The notes beneath the pieces were generated by a model, which did not search any database, was not told the DNA's origin, and was given only the letters and a program-made list of their open reading frames with translations. A stretch of 35,968 nt of DNA from Deltaproteobacteria bacterium (GTDB lineage: Bacteria; Desulfobacterota; Dissulfuribacteria; Dissulfuribacterales; QOAL01): contig JAJRZR010000012.1 in assembly GCA_024275145.1 (NCBI GenBank), positions 1-35,968 of the forward strand, given 5' to 3'. How positions within the stretch are numbered: position 1 is the stretch's first letter; each line of letters opens with the position of its first letter. Positions 8,331-16,253 of the stretch are shown piece after piece. Made by a program: the position numbers and the translations under genes.

Positions 8331-9464
8331 TTGAAATTCATTGACTTGGACAGACAATATCAGGCCTATAAGGCGGAAATCGACCGGAGTATCCACGATG
8401 TTTTAAACAGTGGGCAATTCATACTTGGCGAGAACGTAAGCCAACTGGAAGGGGAACTGTCTGAATTTGTAGGGGCAAAATACGGTATAGGTGTATCCTC
8501 CGGGACCGATGCCTTGATCCTGGCCCTCATGGCTTTGGATATCGGACCAGGGCAGGAGGTCATAACTACACCGTTCACATTCTTTGCTACCGCTGAGGTT
8601 GTCAGCCTGGTAGGAGCCCGACCGGTCTTCGTCGACATAGATCCTGTAAACTTCAATATAGACCCGCTAGCCCTTGAAACCGTCTTGGAGGAACGCGTAA
8701 GGGCGGGGGCAACGGTCAAGGCCGTCCTGCCTGTAAGTCTATTTGGTCAATGTCCTGACATGGACATGATTTGTGCCATCTCACGACGATATGACATCCC
8801 TGTGATAGAGGATGGCTGCCAATCCTTCGGTGCCACATATAAAGATCGCAGATCTTGCGGATTGAGTGAGATAGGGGTCACCTCATTTTTTCCATCCAAG
8901 CCGCTCGGGGGATACGGGGACGGTGGAATGATATTTACCCATAGTCAGGAGCTTGCAGGAAGGATCAAGATGCTTAGGAATCATGGACAGAAGGACCGTT
9001 ACGTTCATGCGTATATTGGTCTGAATGCACGCCTTGACGAGATCCAGGCAGCGGTCATACACGTAAAATTCCGCCACTTCATGGAGGAGCTGAAGGCCCG
9101 AAAGGATGCAGCTGAACGATACGATGCCTTGATAAAGGAATTGACTCCGTGGATCAAGCCACCAACGATTGCTGCCCATGGCAGTTCGGTGTATGCCCAG
9201 TACACCATTCGCATACCTGGCGGGAAAAGGGATTTTGTGGTGAACCATCTCGCGCAAAGGGGCATACCGGTTGCCGTTCATTATCCTCTACCCCTCCATT
9301 TCCAGCCGGCCCTCAAGTATCTGGGGTATGTCGCTGGAGATTTTCCCCAGGCCGAGCAGGCAGCAGACGAGGTGCTTTCCCTACCAATGCATCCATTTAT
9401 AACGCTGCAGGAACAGGAGCAAATAATAAAGGCCCTGAAGGATGCCCTGGAGCAAGGCACTTGA
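8331..9464 (+). CDS. DegT/DnrJ/EryC1 sugar aminotransferase, WbpE-like
   Basis: This PLP-dependent enzyme aminates a nucleotide-linked 3- or 4-keto sugar. The PLP-lysine is in FFPSKPLGGYGDGGM (Lys190), the pattern of WbpE/WlbC-type enzymes that aminate UDP-3-keto-GlcNAcA; EDGCQSFGATYKDR and LRNHGQKDRYVHAYIGLNAR also fit that group. I prefer the TTG at 8331 (protein MKFIDLDRQYQAYKAEI, the usual family N-terminus) because AAGGA lies six bases upstream; a TTG at 8310 would add seven residues. No other surface-sugar genes are adjacent, so the exact product is uncertain. C-terminal VAVHYPLPLHFQPA is conserved substrate-pocket sequence. Surface polysaccharide amino-sugar synthesis is the likely role. 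Confidence 0.92.
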   Translation: MKFIDLDRQYQAYKAEIDRSIHDVLNSGQFILGENVSQLEGELSEFVGAKYGIGVSSGTDALILALMALDIGPGQEVITTPFTFFATAEVVSLVGARPVFVDIDPVNFNIDPLALETVLEERVRAGATVKAVLPVSLFGQCPDMDMICAISRRYDIPVIEDGCQSFGATYKDRRSCGLSEIGVTSFFPSKPLGGYGDGGMIFTHSQELAGRIKMLRNHGQKDRYVHAYIGLNARLDEIQAAVIHVKFRHFMEELKARKDAAERYDALIKELTPWIKPPTIAAHGSSVYAQYTIRIPGGKRDFVVNHLAQRGIPVAVHYPLPLHFQPALKYLGYVAGDFPQAEQAADEVLSLPMHPFITLQEQEQIIKALKDALEQGT

Positions 9465-9541
9465 TTTATATGGATGGTTTTTTCATTATCCCCGAACATG
9501 GAATATGGCCCTGACAGAGGATAGATTTTCAGGCACATCAT

Positions 9542-9573
9542 CTTATATTGCACTTGCAGTGCATAATTTTGGA
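9542..9573. repeat. Possible minimal R1 remnant (32 bp)
   Basis: Thirty-two bases, starting CTTATATTGCACTT and ending AGTGCATAATTTTGGA, look like two R1 termini joined almost tail to tail. ATCAT lies on both sides (9537-9541 and 9574-9578), as in copy C. The left end is poorly preserved, so this is a suggestion only. It ends about 20 bases before the purB start codon, just ahead of the ribosome site. Confidence 0.5.
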
Positions 9574-9592
9574 ATCATGCAGGAGTGACATC

Positions 9593-10900
9593 ATGATTGA
9601 ACGTTACAGTCGACCAGAGATGGCAGGTATATGGACACAGGAAAACAAGTACAGGACCTGGCTGGAGGTAGAGATACTTGCAGCAGAAGGCTGGGCAGAG
9701 CTTGGAGCCATCCCCAGGGAAGCCGCCCAGGAGATCAGGGAAAAGGCCCAATTCGATGCAAAAAGGATAGACGATATCGAAAAGGAAACCCGACACGATG
9801 TCATAGCGTTCCTGACCAACGTGGCAGAATATGTAGGGCCATCAGCCAGATATCTTCATTGGGGCCTTACGTCCTCGGATATGCTGGATACTGCCATGGC
9901 AGTGCTGCTCAAGCAATCAATGGAGATCATAATAGATGACGTGGAAGGCCTCCTGAGGGTTATAAAGAGGCGGGCACTTGAACATAAGAATACCATCATG
10001 ATCGGCCGCTCCCATGGCATACATGCGGAACCCATAACCTTTGGCCTGAAGCTTGCCATCTGGTACGATGAAATGAAGAGGAATCTCAGACGGCTGGAAA
10101 ATGCTAAAGAGACAATCTCTTATGGCAAGATCTCCGGTGCCGTGGGCACCTTCGCCCATGTGGATCCACGGGTCGAGGCATATGTTTGCAAGCACCTTGG
10201 GCTTAAACCTGCCCCTGTCTCAAACCAAATAATACAGCGGGATCGCTATGCCGAGGTCTTTTGTGCCCTTGCAGTAATGGCAGCCTCGGTGGAAAAGTTT
10301 GCAACTGAGATCCGCCACCTCCAACGTACCGAGGTCCTGGAAGTGGAGGAATACTTCAGGCCAGGGCAAAAGGGCTCCTCGGCAATGCCCCATAAACGCA
10401 ATCCGATCCTGTCAGAGAATCTATGTGGCCTGGCACGGATAGTTCGTTCCTATGCAATTCCCGCCATGGAAGACGTGGTCTTGTGGCATGAGCGGGACAT
10501 AAGTCATTCCTCAGTTGAACGATTTATAGGGCCTGATGCCTTTATTACGAGCGATTTCATGTTGGCGAGGCTGACCAGGCTCCTGGATAGGCTTGTCGTA
10601 TATCCCGAAAGGATGAAAAAGAATCTGGGTTTGTTGAAGGGCCTTATATTTTCACAACAGGTCTTGCTCACCCTGACCCGTAAAGGTGTAAGCAGGGAGG
10701 AGGCCTACAGGATTGTACAGAGAAGGGCCATGGAGGTTTGGGAGGGAAAGGGTGGTTTCAAGGAAAGGTTATTGGCGGATGAAGATCTGAAAAAGTATCT
10801 GGTCCCAGAGGAAATCGAAGGGATTTTCTCCATCAAATACCATCTAAAGCACGTCGATACGATCTTTTCCCGGGTTTTTGGAGAGGCAAATGAGTCGTAA
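9593..10900 (+). CDS. purB: Adenylosuccinate lyase
   Basis: PurB releases fumarate from SAICAR and from adenylosuccinate in purine synthesis. The 435-residue protein has the fumarase/aspartase fold markers TSSDMLDTA, GRSHGIHAEP (catalytic His region) and the signature GSSAMPHKRNPI (about residues 261-272) on the flexible catalytic loop. I start at ATG 9593 because AGGAG lies seven bases before it and the protein then begins MIERYSRPEMAGIW like other PurB proteins; an upstream TTG at 9548 would add 15 residues from repeat sequence. It is monocistronic here and faces amtB, from which a strong hairpin separates it. Confidence 0.97.
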   Translation: MIERYSRPEMAGIWTQENKYRTWLEVEILAAEGWAELGAIPREAAQEIREKAQFDAKRIDDIEKETRHDVIAFLTNVAEYVGPSARYLHWGLTSSDMLDTAMAVLLKQSMEIIIDDVEGLLRVIKRRALEHKNTIMIGRSHGIHAEPITFGLKLAIWYDEMKRNLRRLENAKETISYGKISGAVGTFAHVDPRVEAYVCKHLGLKPAPVSNQIIQRDRYAEVFCALAVMAASVEKFATEIRHLQRTEVLEVEEYFRPGQKGSSAMPHKRNPILSENLCGLARIVRSYAIPAMEDVVLWHERDISHSSVERFIGPDAFITSDFMLARLTRLLDRLVVYPERMKKNLGLLKGLIFSQQVLLTLTRKGVSREEAYRIVQRRAMEVWEGKGGFKERLLADEDLKKYLVPEEIEGIFSIKYHLKHVDTIFSRVFGEANES

Positions 10901-10931
10901 CCGAGCGCAACCTGAAAATTCAGGATTAATG

Positions 10932-10976
10932 GGTAGTTACAGGGCATCGCGCATCTCGCGGTGCCCTGTAATTACC
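10932..10976. terminator. Strong hairpin between convergent purB and amtB
   Basis: Two 20-base arms (ggtagttacagggcatcgcg and its near-perfect inverse) enclose a 5-base loop; all 20 positions pair, two as G-T. It lies between the ends of the converging genes and would fold on either transcript. There is no following T-run, so intrinsic termination is not certain; RNA-end protection is also possible. Confidence 0.75.
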
Positions 10977-10998
10977 CTGTACCAGTGAAGGTTTGTAT

Positions 10999-12372
10999 TT
11001 ACGCCTGTTTGCCTGTCTGGAAATCATAGTAGGCATGCCCACCGTGTTCAACGATATCCAGGCCCTCTATTTCCTCCTCAGCCGGTACCCTTAGCCCAAC
11101 AGTGGCGGATAATACCTTGAAGAGTATAAACGATGTGCTGAATGACCACACAAAGGCCGCTCCTATCCCTAACAACTGGACGCCTACTATGTGTCCGGTA
11201 AAGCCTCCTATATTGAAAAGACCTGCCGCCAGGGTTCCCCATGCACCGCAAACTCCATGGACCGATACCGCTCCAACCGGGTCGTCCACATGTATCCTAT
11301 CGAAAAACAATACCGACAAAACGACCAGGATTCCTGCTATTGAACCGATAATTATGGAACTTCCAGGGGTAACGTTGGCACAGCCTGCAGTGATGGCTAC
11401 AAGGCCCGCCAAGGCCCCGTTGAGGGTCATACCCACTTCGGGTTTTCCAAACTTGATCCACGAAACGATCATGGCAAATACCGCTCCAGCTGCGGCTGCC
11501 AGATTGGTGTTTACGAAGATCATGGCGATATCCGTATTGCCAGTAGTGGTCGATCCAGGGTTAAATCCGAACCAGCCGAGCCAGAGAATGAATACCCCTA
11601 GTGCGGCAAGGGGGATGTTGTGCCCTGGTATGGCCTTTGGTTTTCCATCCTTGCCGTATTTTCCGATCCTTGGACCCAGGACAATTGCACCGGCGAGGGT
11701 TGCCCAGCCGCCGATGGAGTGGACCACGGTGGAACCGGCAAAATCTATGAAGCCAAGTTGCTCGAGCCAACCGTGCCCCTTGTAAAGTCCACCCCATGCC
11801 CAACTGCCAAAGACCGGGTAAATGAAGGCACATATTACCATACTATAGAAAAAATAGGACTTGAACTGCGTTCTCTCGGCCATGCCCCCTGAAACGATGG
11901 TGGCGGAAGTGGCGGCGAACACACACTGAAACATCCAGAAGGCCAGGACCCAAGGATCGCCCCCTGGCTTGAAATCGCTCAAGAAAAAACATGAGGTGCC
12001 GATCCAGCCGCTCTTGCTTACCCCAAACATCAATCCGAACCCTATGGCCCAGAAGACAATAGAGCCTATGGAAAAATCCATCAGGTTCTTCATAATGATA
12101 TTTATGGCATTTTTTGACCTGGTAAAACCACACTCTACGCAAGCGAATCCGGCCTGCATGAAGAAAACAAGCGCGGCTGCCACAAGTGTCCATACATAGT
12201 CGAGATTGGTCTGGACGGCCTTTATAGCCACATTGTTAGATGCTACGGTTGGCGCGGCATCCTCTGCCCCAAGGGCGATGGCCGGCAATAACAACAAACC
12301 CACTGGCAGAAAATATCCTATGGCCCATTTCCACATACGATCAAGTGTCTTTATTCCTGTTGCCTTTCTCAT
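10999..12372 (-). CDS. amtB: Ammonium transporter AmtB with signal peptide
   Basis: Amt proteins form trimers in the inner membrane that conduct ammonium. The 457-residue protein starts with a cleavable-looking signal (LPVGLLLLPAIALGAEDA) as in E. coli AmtB, then about 11 membrane segments. The pore twin histidines are His218 (DFAGSTVVHSIGG) and His372 (VSVHGVCGAWG). The C-terminal tail GLDIVEHGGHAYYD is the PII-binding region conserved in AmtB. It lies two bases after glnK in the classic glnK-amtB pair, with AGGAGG in the glnK end. It differs clearly from the two plus-strand Amt proteins, which lack the signal peptide and are more like each other. Confidence 0.96.
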   Translation of the reverse strand: MRKATGIKTLDRMWKWAIGYFLPVGLLLLPAIALGAEDAAPTVASNNVAIKAVQTNLDYVWTLVAAALVFFMQAGFACVECGFTRSKNAINIIMKNLMDFSIGSIVFWAIGFGLMFGVSKSGWIGTSCFFLSDFKPGGDPWVLAFWMFQCVFAATSATIVSGGMAERTQFKSYFFYSMVICAFIYPVFGSWAWGGLYKGHGWLEQLGFIDFAGSTVVHSIGGWATLAGAIVLGPRIGKYGKDGKPKAIPGHNIPLAALGVFILWLGWFGFNPGSTTTGNTDIAMIFVNTNLAAAAGAVFAMIVSWIKFGKPEVGMTLNGALAGLVAITAGCANVTPGSSIIIGSIAGILVVLSVLFFDRIHVDDPVGAVSVHGVCGAWGTLAAGLFNIGGFTGHIVGVQLLGIGAAFVWSFSTSFILFKVLSATVGLRVPAEEEIEGLDIVEHGGHAYYDFQTGKQA

Positions 12373-12374
12373 GG

Positions 12375-12734
<360 letters not shown>

Positions 12735-12882
12735 TTAATTCGCTAATCTTGCCTGTAGCACCGCTAGCAGTTTTCAAGAAGCATGCCGTGGCCAGCGGCT
12801 GCCCTTTAATATTATCTAACTTATTGTAAAACAAAGAAAAAAATTAATGCACCCTCATGGCAAAACAAAATTATTTACATAA

Positions 12883-12904
12883 ATGTCTATTCCAAAATAG
12901 ACAT
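12883..12904. promoter_or_regulatory. Perfect 9-bp-arm palindrome, operator-like
   Basis: ATGTCTATT-ccaa-AATAGACAT is a perfect inverted repeat with a four-base centre, the size of a dimeric regulator site. It lies 170 bases upstream of glnK and 700 upstream of the outer-membrane gene. It matches neither the NtrC, NifA nor NtcA consensus. The binding protein is unknown. Confidence 0.5.
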
Positions 12905-12972
12905 TGGTGAATAAATTATTACGTTTTTGTAAACTTATTGATAAACCTGGGACGGGGGTATAAAATTTTTAG

Positions 12973-13276
12973 CCGGGTTCATACAATTGGCAAATTTGCC
13001 GAAACTACATGAGGAGAGGACGAAATATCACCCGTGCCGGTCGAATTTTCCACCGACTCCCGCCACAAAACCATAAGCGGGTACTACCAGGCCCTTCCCG
13101 TCAACCAGCGACAACCCGTTCTTTTTAGCCGGGCAAGGACCATGCGCAGGGAGGACTAACTTAGATTATGTTGTCATTTAAATTAGTTGTTGGTATTCTG
13201 CCATACAATGGATGTTTACTTAAATGGTCCTTGGGACCCTATCAAATCTGCTCGGCATTTGAAGTACGTAATCCGA
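12973..13276 (+). repeat. Decayed R1-like segment
   Basis: The left part (ccgggttcatacaattggcaaatttgccg) resembles the R1 left end and the right part (tcggcatttgaagtacgtaatccgag) resembles the R1 right end. The middle does not align and no flanking direct repeat was found. It may be an old copy or two fragments. Confidence 0.4.
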
Positions 13277-13463
13277 GTTGAAGTCGCAAAGGATTCACGA
13301 TAGTAACATTGCGGGCCGCATAATTTGGGCTTAACGTTTTTGCTACAAATTAAGACCAAATTTTACAAAATAGTAACATTGTATGCGGTAATACGGATGG
13401 CGCCACAAGTTGCAATGGATTAACTTCTTAAAATTACAATAAGATATCGAAACATCCGGGTAA

Positions 13464-13479
13464 TGGCACAAAATTTGTT
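13464..13479 (+). promoter_or_regulatory. Candidate sigma-54 promoter for the outer-membrane protein gene
   Basis: TGGCAC-AAAAT-TTGTT matches the -24/-12 consensus TGGCAC-N5-TTGCW except that the -12 element is GT rather than GC. It lies about 125 bases before the ATG at 13603. Nitrogen genes around it fit sigma-54/NtrC control. Confidence 0.55.
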
Positions 13480-13602
13480 TAAGGAGGACAAGGTAGGGTA
13501 AAATCCATGTAGGAAAGGGGGCGATAGGCAGAAAATTTACCGTTTAGAGACACCATCTATCTATCTAGTAGGAGTGAACCTAACCAAGGAGGGAATAATC
13601 AG

Positions 13603-14394
13603 ATGTTTTCTTTAATTAATAAGTGTTTTTTATTTCTTACTGTCGGCGTACTATGCATGGCACCAGGGATAAGCTGGGGCGGATCCGATAAACCTACTGC
13701 GGACCTTTCCGTAAGCTTCATGAGTCAGTATATCTGGCGCGGTTATGAGTTGAGCCGCGATAGCCTGGTTATCCAACCTTCTGTCACCATAGGGTACAAG
13801 GATTTTTCTGCAAATATTTGGCAGAATATTGATACCGATTACTGGGATTACAAGAACAATCCAGATATGGATTCTTTGAATGAAACCGATACTACCTTGG
13901 CCTATTCCATGGATATGGACCAAGTAAGCGCTGAGGTAGGCTATATATGGTACTCCCTTGACCAGGTGGATGACAGCCAGGAGGTATATGTTTCCGCATC
14001 CCTTAAGACCCTTTTGTCTCCGACACTTACAATCTACAGGGAGTTTGCACATTATCCCAGCACATATATAACCTTGGGGGTCTCCCATAGTATCGCCCTT
14101 CCAAGGGATATGAGCCTGGATCTTTCACTTCAGGGAAGCTACTTGATTTCCAATGACAAGGATGCCTATCCAGATCCTGATGATCCCAAAGATGATTACA
14201 ACAATTTCCATGATGGGCTCTTGTCCGTTGCCCTGTCTATCCCAGCTGCTGAATATATCACCGTTACGCCAGAAATCGACTGGTCGTTTCCCCTGTGTGA
14301 CGATGCAGCAGATGCCATGCAGGCCGGAAATGCTGGACACGGTGGTAAGGATAATTTTCTGTATGGTGGCGTGACAGTCAGCCTTTCATTTTAA
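13603..14394 (+). CDS. TorF-type outer-membrane beta-barrel protein (Gcw_chp family)
   Basis: The 263-residue product has a signal peptide (residues 1 to about 26, ...LCMAPGISWG) and then a run of alternating polar/aromatic strands typical of a beta barrel: SVSFMSQYIWRGYELSRDS near the N-terminus is the hallmark of the TorF/Gcw_chp family. It ends in FLYGGVTVSLSF, with the terminal Phe used for BAM-mediated insertion. No transported substrate is known for this family. The gene sits between glnK-amtB and two amt genes, and has a sigma-54-like promoter, so a role in nutrient entry under nitrogen limitation is a reasonable inference. AAGGAGGGA precedes the start codon. Confidence 0.8.
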   Translation: MFSLINKCFLFLTVGVLCMAPGISWGGSDKPTADLSVSFMSQYIWRGYELSRDSLVIQPSVTIGYKDFSANIWQNIDTDYWDYKNNPDMDSLNETDTTLAYSMDMDQVSAEVGYIWYSLDQVDDSQEVYVSASLKTLLSPTLTIYREFAHYPSTYITLGVSHSIALPRDMSLDLSLQGSYLISNDKDAYPDPDDPKDDYNNFHDGLLSVALSIPAAEYITVTPEIDWSFPLCDDAADAMQAGNAGHGGKDNFLYGGVTVSLSF

Positions 14395-14522
14395 CCCGCA
14401 CAGCCTGCTTGCATCCTGCCGTATGTGGAAGCATCTCCAGGGCAGGGAAAAATCTGCCTTCAAGGTGATCGCCTCCATATCCTGGACGCAAGCAGGCCAG
14501 ATATAGGAATAAGAAGGTGGGA

Positions 14523-14564
14523 TTTTTACATTTTTGTAAAAAATTACTGCAAATTTTACAAAAA
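14523..14564. promoter_or_regulatory. Overlapping TTTTTGTAAAA inverted repeats, enhancer-like
   Basis: TTTTTACA-tttt-TGTAAAAA (14523-14542) is a perfect palindrome. Its right half also pairs with a second element: TTTTTGTAAAA (14531-14541) and TTTTACAAAAA (14554-14564) are exact inverses 12 bases apart. It is about 80-120 bases upstream of the -24/-12 candidate, the usual place for an activator of sigma-54. The cognate regulator is unknown. Confidence 0.5.
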
Positions 14565-14644
14565 TGAAGAAATCATTTATGCGGATTTGTCCCAAACAAT
14601 GGCTTTGGTGCTGACTATGGTTCTCAATTGACCTGGAAAATCGA

Positions 14645-14660
14645 TGGCATAATACCTGCA
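14645..14660 (+). promoter_or_regulatory. Candidate sigma-54 (-24/-12) promoter of amt
   Basis: TGGCAT-AATAC-CTGCA keeps the invariant GG and GC with correct spacing (14646-14647 and 14658-14659). It lies 64 bases before the amt ATG, leaving a short leader. This is the best sigma-54 site in the window. Confidence 0.7.
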
Positions 14661-14723
14661 AGATATTATACAATTTTGTAAACTTTATAACAAAAATGTA
14701 AGATTGTGGGAGGAGAAAAGATT

Positions 14724-15953
14724 ATGCCATCGATTTCAGCGGGAGATACTGCTTTTATTCTTGTTTCAGCGGCGCTGGTACTACTTATGACCCCGGCATT
14801 GGGCCTTTTCTATGCCGGAATGGTCAGGAACAAGAACGTCCTTGGCACCATAATGCAAAGCCTGATCATGATATCTGTGATCAGTCTCGAGTGGATCTAT
14901 CTGGGCTATTCCATGTCCTTTGGTCCCGATGTCAGTGGAATCATAGGTGATCTGTCATGGTTCGGGCTTAAAGGCGTGGGGGTGGCCCCCAGTGAGACCT
15001 ATGCCACCACCATTCCTCAAATTGTATTCATGATCTATCAGTGTATGTTCGCAGTGATCACCCCGGCACTCATAACCGGGGCGTTTGCCGAACGTATGCG
15101 CTTTGGCCCCTTTCTAATATTTAGTCTTTTGTGGGCACTGATTGTATACAATCCGGTCTGCCATTGGGTATGGGGATCAGGTGGATGGTTGAGTGAAAGG
15201 GGGGTGCTTGATTTTGCCGGAGGGCTGGTCGTTCATCTCACCTCTGGCGCTGCAGCACTGGCCGCAGCGATTGTCGTTGGCCCCAGGAGGGGCTTTAGAA
15301 AGGAAAATTTCATGCCCCATAACCTGCCAATGACCCTTTTGGGGGCAGGATTGCTGTGGTTTGGATGGTTTGGATTCAATGGTGGAAGCGCCCTGGCTGC
15401 GAATGGTATAGCGGGCACCGCCTTTGTGTCTACCCACTTGGCAGGCATGAGCGGAATGGCTATGTGGACATTGGTGGAATGGATGCACAGGGGCAAGCCG
15501 ACCACTTTGGGGGCCGCCTCAGGCGCAATAGCCGGCCTGGCGACCGTAACCCCTGCTGCTGGTTTTGTGGGTCCCAATTCAGCGGTCATAATAGGCCTGC
15601 TGGCGGGGATCTGTTGTTATTTGGCTGTTACTGCCAAGACATCCCTGGGTTATGACGACAGCCTAGACGTTGTAGGCATCCACGGTTTGGGAGGGATAAT
15701 CGGCACATTCTGCCTTGGAATATTCGCATCGAAGGCCGTTAATCCATCCGGGGCGGATGGTCTGCTTGCAGGCAACCCTGCCTTCCTGGGGACCCAGGTC
15801 CTTGGTATCGTAGTGGTGGGGATATACGCATTCGTGGCTAGTTGGATCCTGCTCAAGATAATGAATGCGGTAGTTGGTCTCAAGATGTCGGAAGAGGCCG
15901 AAATGGCCGGCCTTGACGTCAGCGAGCATAGTGAAACAGCATATAACTTGTAA
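14724..15953 (+). CDS. amt: Ammonium transporter, Amt family (first plus-strand copy)
   Basis: This 409-residue inner-membrane protein has about 11 hydrophobic segments and begins directly with SAGDTAFILVSAALVLLMTP, without a signal peptide. Signature segments are present: [12 protein letters not shown]-like [23 protein letters not shown], and the twin pore histidines His171 (FAGGLVVHLTSG) and His320 (VGIHGLGGIIG). The C-tail ends GLDVSEHSETAYNL, a PII-contact region. I chose ATG 14724 with GGGAGGAG eight bases before it; an upstream GTG at 14706 overlaps that ribosome site. A sigma-54 promoter candidate precedes it. It resembles the next gene (16254) closely, which suggests duplication. Confidence 0.96.
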   Translation: MPSISAGDTAFILVSAALVLLMTPALGLFYAGMVRNKNVLGTIMQSLIMISVISLEWIYLGYSMSFGPDVSGIIGDLSWFGLKGVGVAPSETYATTIPQIVFMIYQCMFAVITPALITGAFAERMRFGPFLIFSLLWALIVYNPVCHWVWGSGGWLSERGVLDFAGGLVVHLTSGAAALAAAIVVGPRRGFRKENFMPHNLPMTLLGAGLLWFGWFGFNGGSALAANGIAGTAFVSTHLAGMSGMAMWTLVEWMHRGKPTTLGAASGAIAGLATVTPAAGFVGPNSAVIIGLLAGICCYLAVTAKTSLGYDDSLDVVGIHGLGGIIGTFCLGIFASKAVNPSGADGLLAGNPAFLGTQVLGIVVVGIYAFVASWILLKIMNAVVGLKMSEEAEMAGLDVSEHSETAYNL

Positions 15954-15996
15954 TTATTCCAAAGCATTTGCCAATAAATAGAAATTTCTGACTGCT

Positions 15997-16027
15997 AAGA
16001 TGCCAGCCTGAATGAAGCTGGTATCTT
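15997..16027 (+). terminator. Hairpin after the first plus-strand amt
   Basis: AAGATGCCAGC and GCTGGTATCTT form an 11-base stem (one G-T) around a nine-base loop, 44 bases after the amt stop. There is no T-run, so it may attenuate rather than stop. The rest of the 300-base gap to the next amt (15954-16253) shows no gene or clear promoter. Confidence 0.45.
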
Positions 16028-16253
16028 CATAAATATTGATACTGATACAGGCAAGCCAGGCAGACCGCCATCGGCCATACGGGTAAGTTTGCGCTCGCTC
16101 TGTATCTTAACGGCAAGCCAACAACCTCTGGGAAGGACAATTTTTGTTTGAAATATCGAGTAGATATCCGATTTAGCAACGAGCTATACTGTCAGCAAGC
16201 AAAATGGGAACTTTCAAGAGGGTACATAAGGCAGGTATCAGAGGAGGACTTTA

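Larger units (their letters stand above)
14395..14723. other. Control region upstream of the first plus-strand amt
   Basis: This 329-base gap has a long-range inverted repeat (GCCTGCTTGC 14403-14412 with GCAAGCAGGC 14488-14497), the paired TTTTTGTAAAA elements at 14523-14564, and a sigma-54 candidate at 14645. TTTTGTAAAC recurs at 14674-14683, between the promoter and the gene. No gene is seen. Confidence 0.6.

Noticed and set aside
9549-9565. TGCACTTGCAGTGCA as an NtrC site upstream of purB
   Set aside because: The half-site spacing is wrong for NtrC, and the sequence is explained by two facing R1 termini.
12785-12800. TGGCCACGGCATGC on the minus strand upstream of glnK as a sigma-54 promoter
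   Set aside because: The GG and GC elements are one base too close; sigma-54 promoters tolerate spacing changes poorly.
12849-12865. TGCACCCTCATGGCA as an NtrC site for glnK
   Set aside because: Only one half-site matches; the second half lacks GTGCA.
13240-13330. A fifth clear R1 copy upstream of the outer-membrane protein gene
   Set aside because: Only end-like fragments are present and no flanking 5-base duplication could be found, so it is listed only as a decayed segment.
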